A stretch of DNA of 64,000 nt from the NCBI GenBank assembly GCA_964422365.1, contig CAYRAV010000002.1, positions 46,287-110,286 on the forward strand, given 5' to 3'. Made by a program: the position numbers and the translations under genes. Shown in pieces: positions 56,034 to 63,533 of the stretch; position 1 is the first letter of the stretch; each line of letters starts with the position of its first letter. The stretch is from CAYRAV01 sp964422365. Lineage in GTDB: Bacteria > Bacillota > Clostridia > Lachnospirales > Lachnospiraceae. Under the pieces are notes generated by a model. The model did no database searches. It was not told the DNA's origin and worked only from the letters and a program-made list of their open reading frames with translations.

Positions 56034-56732
56034 TTACATTACTGCTACAAAATGATACATTAATATGATATGGCACAAACTTCCAAACATAACAAATACA
56101 TGAAAGATTTCATGAGAACCGAAATTTTTATATTTGTTATTAAATACAGGAAGTTTTAATGCATAAATAATACCTCCAATTGTATAAATAATGCCTCCTG
56201 CCAGAAGCAGGTTAAAAGCAGCACCAGATAGTGCATCAAAAATTTGTGTAATGGAAAAAATACAAGTCCATCCCATAGCAATATAAATGATGGACGATAC
56301 CCATTTTGGGCAGTATACCCATACCGCTTTTAACAAAATTCCAGCCAATGCCATAATCCAAATGCTCATAAACATAGCAAAACCTCGTGTATCTCCAAGA
56401 ACAATGAGACAGATAGGTGTATAGCTGCCTGCAATCATTACAAAAATCATCATGTGATCACATTTTTTCAGAATATGATTTGTTTTTTCTGATAAATCAA
56501 AAGTATGGTAAATCGTGCTTGCTGCATACAATAGTATCATACTGGTAATAAACACTGCCATAGAAAAAGTATGGATAGAATTATGTTCTAGCATTGTTTT
56601 TCGCAGCAATGGTATACCTGCAATCATTGACATTATCATCCCAAGAAAATGAGTAAACGAACTTCCTGGGTCTTTTACATTTTTAAAAATTGGCAATTCC
56701 CAAAAAGAATACCGTTTTTTTGTTATATTCAT
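56034..56732 (-). CDS. Hemolysin III / PAQR-family membrane protein
   Basis: 232 residues with seven membrane segments and family motifs: DPGSSFTHFLGMIMSMIAGI, AASTIYHTF, CDHMMIFVMIAGSYTPICL and SHEIFHVFVMFGSLCHIILM. The conserved Ser, His and Asp residues form the intramembrane metal site of PAQR proteins. The family (YqfA type) affects membrane lipid balance; haemolytic activity is rarely shown. AAAGGAGG precedes the ATG. It is a single-gene unit with its own terminator. Confidence 0.93.
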   Translation of the reverse strand: MNITKKRYSFWELPIFKNVKDPGSSFTHFLGMIMSMIAGIPLLRKTMLEHNSIHTFSMAVFITSMILLYAASTIYHTFDLSEKTNHILKKCDHMMIFVMIAGSYTPICLIVLGDTRGFAMFMSIWIMALAGILLKAVWVYCPKWVSSIIYIAMGWTCIFSITQIFDALSGAAFNLLLAGGIIYTIGGIIYALKLPVFNNKYKNFGSHEIFHVFVMFGSLCHIILMYHFVAVM

Positions 56733-57415
56733 AAAAAACCTCCTTTATTGCAAATCATTTTATATGATTGATTTTTCAGCTATAAAACAACATTATATTA
56801 TGTTTGTACGAAGGTTTTGATTACAACAAATTGTTACAATCAATCACCTTTGCAGCTTGTGAACTATGAAATAAATGCAATCTATGCAGCATTTTTCCCA
56901 AAAGCAATGTAAACTCAAACCGGCTTACATTTGTTAATTCCTTTTGTTTCAATGACAATCCTCACATAAAACCTTTAAATAATTATATGCAGTAGATTAA
57001 AAAAATATATAATGTAGTTTTGAAAACCATATACTGATACAAATAATACTACACCTATATTATAAAAATTGCAAGAGCTATTTTGCAAAAATATATGTCT
57101 TAAATAACAGTCCAGCCATGCAGAAATAGTGATATTGCATTGTGGACTTTTAGCCAACAACAGAAGTATTATTTTTTGTTGTAGAGAACTTTTTAAAATT
57201 TGAATAAAAATTTAAAATTTTTTCACAATTTTAAATATGAAGTAACTGTTCAGGAGATAATAACATCATGGAACAATCCGGCAAGATTGATGCCCTGTTA
57301 GTTTGCCGCAGAATACTTAATCCATCTTTGTGGCACTTAGAATGTGAAATTTGAGTTTTCATTTATGGTATGATATAATGAATATAAAGAAAATCATCTT
57401 AATAAGTTAATCTTA
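56733..57415. other. Non-coding region upstream of the exonuclease gene
   Basis: AT-rich. A CAGGAGATAATAACATCATG at about 57252 opens a 28-codon frame of no recognised family. Nothing else was identified before the TIR element at 57416. Confidence 0.5.
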
Positions 57416-57638
57416 GAGCATGTTTGAACATTGCTTATTACAAGATGTGCATCACAATTTGTGGAGGATTTGTTCCAAATTCATAAGGTATAGCGGGCTG
57501 CATGGAATGAATTTGGGTCAAATATCCACACCATATCAAACGAAGTCCGACGGCCCGAAAGGATATAGATTGCGGTATGCCCGAATGGGTACGCAAAGTG
57601 GGGCGTGTAGATTGGGCAATAAATTTTCAAACACGCTC
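57416..57638 (+). mobile_element. TIR element copy, full length (~223 bp) with nested module
   Basis: Ends GAGCATGTTTGAACATTGC and AATTTTCAAACACGCTC between TA pairs at 57414 and 57639. The interior has the module in the opposite orientation to 51.4 kb (GATTGCGGTATGCCCGAATG). Confidence 0.92.
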
Positions 57639-57728
57639 TAGTGAAGGAATAAGATAGAAACAAAAGAAATGCAAACAACAACGTTGCAACAGGAGACATT
57701 TGGAAAAGAGCAGATTGGAGTACATGAA

Positions 57729-58688
57729 ATGAATTATGTTATTATTGATCTTGAGTGGAATCAATGTCCTGAGGGAAAAGAAAAGGAAGAAAAAATGCTG
57801 CCATTTGAAATTATTGAGATTGGAGCAGTTAAAGTAAATCAGGAAAGAGAAATTATAGATGAATTCCATGAAATAATTAAGCCTGCTGTATACACTGTTT
57901 TAAACAAAAAAACAAAAGAAATTGTACCTGTAGAGATGAAGGAACTGCGGCATGGGAGAGCATTTCCACAGGTTATTAGAGAATTTTTTAAGTGGTGCGG
58001 AAAAGAATATCGCTTTGCTACATGGGGTCCAGTGGATTTAGTCGAATTGCAGCGTAATATGAAATATTATGACATTCAAGTGTTTCATAAACCATTTGTA
58101 TATTATGATGTACAGAAATTGTTTGCATTGATTTATGAAAATAATAAAACACCAAGAACATTGTTATATGCTGTGGATCAATTGCAGCTAGAACATTCTG
58201 AGACATTTCACAGAGCACTTTCTGATGCAAGGTATACAGCAAAAATATTTCAAAAACTGGATACCAAAACAGTTGCAAAATATTTCTCAGTAGATTATTT
58301 TTGGAATCCAAAAAGTAAAAAAGAAGAGATTTATCTGCAATTTGATGGTTACAGCAAATATATATCAATGGAATTTGCAACGAAGGAGCAGCTAATGGCA
58401 GATAAAGATGTCAGAAGCTATATCTGCTTCCAATGTGGAAAACGTGCAGCTAAAAAGATTAATTGGTTCTCAAATAATTCTAAAAATTACTATGGATTAT
58501 TTTTCTGCAGGGAGCATGGATATTTAAAGGGAAAAATCAGAATGAAAAAATCTATTACAAACAAGTACTTTGCAGTAAAAACAATAAAAGGCATCACCAG
58601 AGAAGAAGCAGAAGCGTTACGGAACAAAAATAAAAAAGTACATGAAAAAAAGAACAGAAGACTGGAAAATAAATTTTTTAAAGAATAA
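57729..58688 (+). CDS. DEDDh 3'-5' exonuclease with C-terminal zinc-finger-like domain
   Basis: 320 residues from the ATG at 57729, with GGAG 8 bases upstream. The exonuclease domain (~1-175) shows YVIIDLEWNQ (DxE), later Asp in the WGPVDLVELQRN region and the DEDDh end HRALSDARYTAKIF. The C-terminal ~100 residues carry CFQCGK and FFCREHGYLKGKIRMKK, a Cys/His set likely to bind zinc and nucleic acid. This resembles KapD/ERI-1-like exonucleases. The nucleic-acid target (RNA or DNA) is unknown. The gene lies between two TIR elements. Confidence 0.9.
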   Translation: MNYVIIDLEWNQCPEGKEKEEKMLPFEIIEIGAVKVNQEREIIDEFHEIIKPAVYTVLNKKTKEIVPVEMKELRHGRAFPQVIREFFKWCGKEYRFATWGPVDLVELQRNMKYYDIQVFHKPFVYYDVQKLFALIYENNKTPRTLLYAVDQLQLEHSETFHRALSDARYTAKIFQKLDTKTVAKYFSVDYFWNPKSKKEEIYLQFDGYSKYISMEFATKEQLMADKDVRSYICFQCGKRAAKKINWFSNNSKNYYGLFFCREHGYLKGKIRMKKSITNKYFAVKTIKGITREEAEALRNKNKKVHEKKNRRLENKFFKE

Positions 58689-58692
58689 GCTA

Positions 58693-58851
58693 GAGCGTGT
58701 TTTAAAATTGCTTGTTACAAGATGTGCGTCACAATTTGTGTGCTATTTGTTTCAAATTTATGAGTTGTAGCAGGCTACATCGATTAAATTTGGGACAAAT
58801 AGCACACAAAGTGGGATGTGCAGATTCAGCAATGAATTTTTAGACATGTTC
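58693..58851 (+). mobile_element. TIR element copy, full length (159 bp)
   Basis: Ends GAGCGTGTTTTAAAATTGC and GAATTTTTAGACATGTTC between TA pairs (58691, 58852). A further partial terminus, TAAAGCCTGTTTGAAAGG, follows directly at 58852. Confidence 0.9.
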
Positions 58852-58905
58852 TAAAGCCTGTTTGAAAGGAACATAAAACCAAAAAAACAGAAAAGGAAAA
58901 GAAAA

Positions 58906-59475
58906 ATGGAACTAAAAATATTACATATACTTCAGGGTATACATCATCCTGTATTGGATAAAATTATGGTTATCATATCTTCTTTAGGAAATGCCGGCAT
59001 TATTTGGATTATATTTACTATTTTATTGTTGTGTTTTCCAAAATACAGAAGATGCGGCATTACAATGGCTGCTGCATTAATCATAGATGTGGTTATATGT
59101 AATCTTATATTGAAAAACCTAGTAGCACGTTCCCGCCCCTGCTGGGTGGATCAAACAATATCCCTGTTAATAGACAATCCAAAAGATTACTCATTTCCAT
59201 CAGGACATACAGCAGCAGCATTTGCAGCAGTCATACCTTTTCTATATTATCACAAACGGGAAGGAATAGCTGCACTTATCTTTGCATTGACACTTGCATT
59301 TTCACGCATGTATCTATTTGTACACTATCCAACAGATATATTAGGCGGCATAATAGTTGGAGTGGCTGCAGGGACAGCTGCAATTGCAATTATGAAAAAC
59401 AGATACAAAAATAAAAAATATAGCAAACCAAATTCCCCACAGCAAACTGACAAGACCTCAGACTCATCTACATAG
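58906..59475 (+). CDS. PAP2-family membrane phosphatase
   Basis: 189 residues with five to six membrane segments and the three PAP2 motifs: KNLVARSRPC, FPSGHTAAAF and SRMYLFVHYPTDILGG, containing the catalytic His and Asp. The family dephosphorylates undecaprenyl pyrophosphate (BcrC/PgpB type), phosphatidate or similar lipids at the outer membrane face. AAAGGAAAAG lies before the ATG. It could recycle the lipid carrier for wall synthesis; the substrate is not certain. A Gln/Ser/Thr-rich hydrophilic tail ends the protein. Confidence 0.93.
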   Translation: MELKILHILQGIHHPVLDKIMVIISSLGNAGIIWIIFTILLLCFPKYRRCGITMAAALIIDVVICNLILKNLVARSRPCWVDQTISLLIDNPKDYSFPSGHTAAAFAAVIPFLYYHKREGIAALIFALTLAFSRMYLFVHYPTDILGGIIVGVAAGTAAIAIMKNRYKNKKYSKPNSPQQTDKTSDSST

Positions 59476-59485
59476 CAAACTATGG

Positions 59486-59908
59486 TTATTTGTAATCTTC
59501 GCGGCAAGCACCAAATAAAAGGACAAGTGTTTCTGCTTTATCAAAAACATACAAGGCATTCCCGCTGCCCGCAGGAATAAAAGGCAAACTGATTCTTTCA
59601 CTATAGTTAATCCTTCTATATTTTTTTATTTTAATGTCTCTTACAAGAAGCGGCAAAGTGGTATGTTTATTTATCAGAACACGTATAAATACACCAATAA
59701 CAATTGGTAAATAACCTAGATCAATAAAAAGAGCAATCTGGCAAAATCCAGAATAAGGATTGTTTGGTATCAGCACAAATGTAATACATAGATTGATACC
59801 ACAAAAGAGTGAGTCCAAAGAAAAACTTTGGGGCAAATTGATGGAAAAAATGACCGACAATCCACAATAAAGATTTAAATTCATAATATATAAAAAGGAT
59901 GGTAACAT
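59486..59908 (-). CDS. Uncharacterised membrane protein, possibly 5'-truncated
   Basis: 140 residues, convergent with the PAP2 gene and ending 11 bases from it. Hydrophobic segments near 5-25, 35-50 and 58-82 are followed by a soluble tail with KKYRRINYSERISLPFIPAG. No ribosome binding site precedes the ATG at 59908, and a 35-bp repeat found at gene break points lies just upstream at 59943. The 5' end has therefore probably been lost. The family is not recognised. Confidence 0.45.
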   Translation of the reverse strand: MLPSFLYIMNLNLYCGLSVIFSINLPQSFSLDSLFCGINLCITFVLIPNNPYSGFCQIALFIDLGYLPIVIGVFIRVLINKHTTLPLLVRDIKIKKYRRINYSERISLPFIPAGSGNALYVFDKAETLVLLFGACREDYK

Positions 59909-59942
59909 GCAGACAAAATTACTTAACCCTTGCTATTCTATG

Positions 59943-59977
59943 TTTTAGGTGTGTGTTATTTTGGATAATAGTGAAAC
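59943..59977 (+). repeat. 35-bp break-point repeat, copy A
   Basis: Starts TTTTAGGTGTGTGTTATTTT and ends ATAATAGTGAAAC. Confidence 0.85.
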
Positions 59978-60008
59978 ATGCTTTATTGTGAAAACCAATT
60001 TTAATTAA

Positions 60009-60043
60009 TTTTAGGTGTATGTTATTTTGAATCATAGTGAAAC
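60009..60043 (+). repeat. 35-bp break-point repeat, copy B
   Basis: TTTTAGGTGTATGTTATTTT then GAATCATAGTGAAAC, a direct repeat of copy A 66 bases apart. The frame continuing from AGTGAAACA encodes SETTDKYLNIASEILKCCI before a stop, which may be the tail of a lost gene. Confidence 0.85.
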
Positions 60044-60108
60044 AACAGATAAGTATTTAAATATTGCATCAGAGATCTTGAAATGTTGCATTTAAGCGGA
60101 GAAAGATT

Positions 60109-60240
60109 ATGAGTAGAAGTTATAAACGAGTTCCATTCTGTAAGGATCATAATAAGGGAATGAAAAAATATGCAAATAGATACTTGCGTCGAAATTATCT
60201 GATTGTACCATCTGGAAATGCATATAAAAAAATGGTTTGA
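60109..60240 (+). CDS. Small basic protein (43 aa) of accessory-region type
   Basis: The frame starts MSRSYKRVPFCKDHNKGMKK and is rich in Lys/Arg/Tyr. GGAG lies 9 bases upstream. Small proteins beginning MSRSYKxxP occur widely near toxin and mobile loci in Firmicutes, with no known function. This copy ends NAYKKMV, slightly earlier than I would expect, so it may be shortened. Confidence 0.6.
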   Translation: MSRSYKRVPFCKDHNKGMKKYANRYLRRNYLIVPSGNAYKKMV

Positions 60241-60363
60241 AATAAGGTGACTGCAATATCATTGGCTTTAGACAATGGAAAGTTCACAAAATTATAAGTA
60301 AGAGAAATGGGATAATACATAGTTTTCAAATTACAGATTCAGATGGAGGACAAAGATTATTTA

Positions 60364-60533
60364 GAGCGTGTTTGAAAATTGCTTGCCATTCGTCAATATG
60401 CCAAAAAATTGCATAAATTATGTAAAAGTCTAACCTGCTTTCATACAATAATCGGGGATTTTTTAGGATTACATTCCAGTATTATAGACATTTTGGGTAT
60501 TTTTTGTACAGTTTTTAATTTTTAAACACGTTC
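60364..60533 (+). mobile_element. TIR element copy, second subfamily (170 bp)
   Basis: Ends GAGCGTGTTTGAAAATTGC and AATTTTTAAACACGTTC between TA pairs (60362, 60534). The interior is shared only with 54262-54431 (GCCATTCGTCAATATGCC). Confidence 0.9.
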
Positions 60534-60615
60534 TAAAGACAAAAGAATACGCAATTTGTTATTACACTTATGAAATTTAGATTTATAAATGACATCCATA
60601 ATCAAATTTTGTCCG

Positions 60616-60650
60616 GTTTTACTATTATTCAAAATAACATACACCTAAAA
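60616..60650 (-). repeat. 35-bp break-point repeat, copy C
   Basis: Minus-strand TTTTAGGTGTATGTTATTTT then GAATAATAGTAAAAC. It directly follows the end of an RHS-type fragment. Confidence 0.85.
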
Positions 60651-60727
60651 CTGTGGTTAAATCCATCGTAACTGTATTCAGCACAGTTATCTTTCAACAG
60701 ATTTCCCTGTCTATCGTATTCATAATT
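60651..60727 (-). pseudogene. RHS/YD-repeat gene fragment
   Basis: The minus strand encodes NYEYDRQGNLLKDN followed by AEYSYDGFNH, a typical YD repeat of RHS-type toxins. There is no start, and the coding text stops at repeat C. It is a remnant of a polymorphic toxin shell. Confidence 0.8.
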
Positions 60728-60739
60728 TTAGTTTCACTT

Positions 60740-61096
60740 TTAAGATGCAACAATTTTTTCACTATCAAAAAAAATATTAATCATTTCGATTTTTTCATTA
60801 TATATAATACTGCTATCTAATTTTCTTGTTATTAATATTTCATCAATTGGTTGTCCATAGCTTAACCATATATTAGAAAATATCTTTAAAAGTCTTTCCA
60901 AGTCTTCATTATTAATACTAGTACTTTTTAAAACAACACTAAGTTCTATTTGAAAAATACCTTCTATTTTCCAATAAGGAGCTATCTCAACTATTTCTTT
61001 TTTTTCAGTATACAAATCTATATTAGACAAAATATCATTACAAATACTAACTGCTTCCTTACTTGATTTTGCATATAAAAACATTCTAATAAACAT
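60740..61096 (-). CDS. Uncharacterised small protein, possible immunity protein
   Basis: 118 residues starting MFIRMFLYAKSSKEAVSICN, then IAPYWKIEGIFQIELSVVL and LERLLKIFSNIWLSYGQPID. The alternating beta/alpha pattern with many Ile and Glu is like small immunity proteins of toxin loci, and it lies beside an RHS remnant, but the family is not recognised. AAAGGAGA lies about 10 bases before the ATG. The frame is intact. The immunity role is inferred only from context. Confidence 0.6.
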   Translation of the reverse strand: MFIRMFLYAKSSKEAVSICNDILSNIDLYTEKKEIVEIAPYWKIEGIFQIELSVVLKSTSINNEDLERLLKIFSNIWLSYGQPIDEILITRKLDSSIIYNEKIEMINIFFDSEKIVAS

Positions 61097-61112
61097 CTTT
61101 TCTGTATCTCCT

Positions 61113-61505
61113 TTATTTATGAGTTATTTTTCCATCAGGAGAAACATTCAAGACATTCATAAGTGCTTCTTGTAATACTCTTGAAACATTAATACCCGCT
61201 TTATCAGCTTCATAATTGAGCCAGCTGGGAAGGGCAACATTTCTTCTAACGGTTTTCATATCAATCTTTCTTCTATATTCTGAAAAGTCAACATCTATCA
61301 TTGATAAAAAACTATTACCCTCTGAACTAAATGTAGAGTTTGACACATCGATTTCAGATATGCAAGAAGGGGGTGGCAATACTTCACCATGATCTTCCAT
61401 AGAAATACCAGTCACTCCAACAGCATATCTTGCTTCTTTGTCTGTGAAACCATCATATTTAAGTTGTTCAATCAGCCCTTTTGTTTCACTACTATTAAAT
61501 AACAC
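61113..61505 (-). CDS. HicB antitoxin C-terminal part fused to an Ltp-like segment
   Basis: 130 residues. From ~36 on it is HicB: MEDHGEVLPPPSCISEID, then MIDVDFSEYRRKIDMKTVRRN and LPSWLNYEADKAGINVSRVL, the ribbon-helix-helix-like DNA-binding end. The ~60-residue N-terminal HicB domain is missing. In its place residues ~8-33 (KGLIEQLKYDGFTDKEARYA) match the helical repeat of Ltp-family phage superinfection lipoproteins. The frame opens with GTG inside the 35-bp repeat D. No hicA is adjacent. It is probably a recombination product; an ATG at 61400 could still give the DNA-binding part alone. Confidence 0.75.
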   Translation of the reverse strand: MLFNSSETKGLIEQLKYDGFTDKEARYAVGVTGISMEDHGEVLPPPSCISEIDVSNSTFSSEGNSFLSMIDVDFSEYRRKIDMKTVRRNVALPSWLNYEADKAGINVSRVLQEALMNVLNVSPDGKITHK

Positions 61506-61515
61506 ACACCTAAAA
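61483..61515 (-). repeat. 35-bp break-point repeat, copy D
   Basis: Minus-strand TTTTAGGTGTGTGTTATTTA then ATAGTAGTGAAAC. It joins the cut XRE gene on one side to the Ltp/HicB frame on the other. Confidence 0.85.
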
Positions 61516-61590
61516 CGCTTTTACTCTTAAATCTTCCCTTGTCATTCCCTTACGATTGAGCATATCTAATAATTTATAATAAGCTATCAT
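61510..61590 (-). pseudogene. Truncated XRE-family regulator gene
   Basis: GGAAGGTG precedes an ATG encoding MIAYYKLLDMLNRKGMTRED and LRVKA, the normal start of a short Cro/CI-type regulator. The coding text then runs into the 35-bp repeat D and stops at TAG. The rest of the helix-turn-helix is absent. Confidence 0.8.
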
Positions 61591-61664
61591 TTTTTTCACC
61601 TTCCTATTATTAAGATATATCCATTATACCAAATATTTCTCTATTTTGTAAAAGGACACACTTT

Positions 61665-61705
61665 GTAATAAAAATAACAAAGACAGGTCGTATAGCCGCC
61701 TGCCT
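61665..61705 (-). terminator. Possible terminator of the zinc-ribbon/CFI-box gene
   Basis: Minus-strand AAAGGCAGG and CCTGTCTTTG flank a short loop and are followed by TTATTTTTATTAC. Confidence 0.5.
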
Positions 61706-61721
61706 TTTATTGTTGCATTAT

Positions 61722-62780
61722 TAATATTTATCGTGATAATATGTATTATCAACACCCTTATTATTCAATTTAGAAACCATTTTATCTAATCTGGATTTCC
61801 AAAATCGCCTAAACCATTTTGTTTCACCAAGCCATTTAACTAATGCAGGGCTGATTGCGTAATAAAATTTGATAAATAATCTGCCTACCATGTTTCATCA
61901 AGTGTGTAATCTCTGAATCTTCTCAAAGTCCAAACTTGCGGACAATCATAAGAACCATATACACAAGTTGCTATGTAACATCCTTTATTATTTTTCAACA
62001 TTCTTTGTATTTCATCTCTTTTGTCACTTTGTAATTGTCTACACCAATCATTTATTGTATCTTGATAATTTATAATTATCGTTCTATTTTTAGAAATAAA
62101 CCTGACACAATTTTCCATAAGCATTGATTGCAGCTTATCATTTTCTATTATAAATTTATAAGGAATTTCAGAAACTAAATTTACACTAGACACAACTTTA
62201 TTAGGATCAAACTCTTTTTGTATGTATATTTCATAAACCTTTTCCTTATAATATACACTTTTATCTTGCAAAGATAACATCAGTATCTTATTACCAAAAA
62301 GATACTATATCAGGAGGATAAAAAGAAGTTTCTAACATAACTAACCATACATTAATATTCTGTGAATCATATATAGTTATTTCTTTCATCAATTCTTTTG
62401 TTTCTTGTGAATTCGGATTGCTATTCCAAGCCGTTCTTGTCCACTCTAAAATTCCCAAATTATTAAACAAATCTGAAATTCTTTGATTGAAATCAGCACC
62501 ATTCTTTTTTTATTTCATCTAAATAAAAATTTGCATTTAAATAATTACGAATCAATAATTCTTTTTTTGCTAATTCTAGTAAACTGCCAATGTCAGGGGC
62601 GGTTATATTTATAGTAGCTCCAGAAAAATTATTGTTATTTGTTATGTACGTGTTATAATTATTGATCGCCTTTTCAGTTATAAAAGCAGTACCACAAAAC
62701 TCACAAATACCCGCTTCTTTAGTATCATCTACTTTGATATTTGCACCACACTGAGTACATTTAGCTGCTACTAACAGCAT
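61722..62780 (-). pseudogene. Zinc-ribbon / CFI-box-CTERM gene with three frameshifts
   Basis: The original ~350-residue protein starts with a zinc ribbon (AKCTQCGANIKV and ICEFCGTAF) and ends in a CFI-box region (GCYIATCVYGSYDCPQVWTL and, in another frame, YYAISPALVKWLGETKWF). Three single-base changes break it: one extra A in an A7 run near 62511, one extra T in a T5 run near 62302, and a lost base near 61887 (ETW then stop instead of ETWYGRLF). Each piece joins perfectly when corrected. Such proteins are found in accessory regions and have no established function. Confidence 0.85.
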
Positions 62781-62893
62781 AATAAAATCCTCCCATAAAA
62801 TATTTTACATCCATTATATCTTATAAGAGGATTAATTACCACAATTTTCTACACTCCAATAAAACTTAGATTCTATCAATGCTTTAAATTAAT

Positions 62894-63499
62894 CTATATA
62901 TCCTCCGATTTAAATGTGTTATATCCTTCATAATAATAACTTACATCAATACCTTTCATATATATTTTTCTATCATATATTTGATCTGTTAATGCATTTC
63001 TAAGTAAAACTTTAATTTCTACATCCTTGATTGGACTTCTCTCCATAGCAAGTAAATAATCTTCTTTATCAACCTTATTCCAATCTATCACTAACTTTAA
63101 CTCTTTTTTTTAAATCAAATCCAGCCATATGCGTGCACTTCTTCCATTCCCTTCTCTAAATGGATGAGCGACATTCATTTCTACATATTTTTCAACAATT
63201 TCATCGTATGTCGACTGAAGCATATCATCAATATGTTTTAGTGCAGCTTCTAAATACATTACAGGTGCAAATCTAAAATTTCCTTTTGCTATATTTACTG
63301 TCCTTAATGTTCCAGCAAAATCATATATTTCATCAAACAAAAGTTTATGAATTTTTGCAAGTCCAGAAAATTTTCCAATTTCAAATTCTTCAACAATGTT
63401 ATTTTCATATAATTCAATCGCTTTAATTTTGCTTATTTTTTCTTCTGCTCTCGCAAGTTCTGTCGAATCTTTAATACCTAGTTTATTTTCTAGCGCCAT
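62894..63499 (-). pseudogene. Fic-family protein gene with an in-frame stop
   Basis: From the ATG at 63499 (GGAGGGTAG upstream) the frame encodes a Fic domain with the catalytic HPFREGNGRSARIWLD (~111-126) and the SGLAKIHKLLFDEIYDFAG segment. Codon ~130 is TAA where the family has TTA (Leu). The same frame then continues KKELKLVIDWNKVDKEDYLL for another ~60 residues to GYNTFKSEDI. A single T-to-A change therefore removes the last third. The truncated product retains the motif and might be partly folded. Fic proteins transfer AMP to target proteins. Confidence 0.85.
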
Positions 63500-63533
63500 A
63501 CTACCCTCCATAAATCTATTATTTCATTGTTGA

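Larger units (their letters stand above)
59909..60739. other. Repeat-rich accessory stretch
   Basis: Contains three of the four 35-bp repeats, a 43-residue gene, one TIR element and an RHS fragment. Confidence 0.7.
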
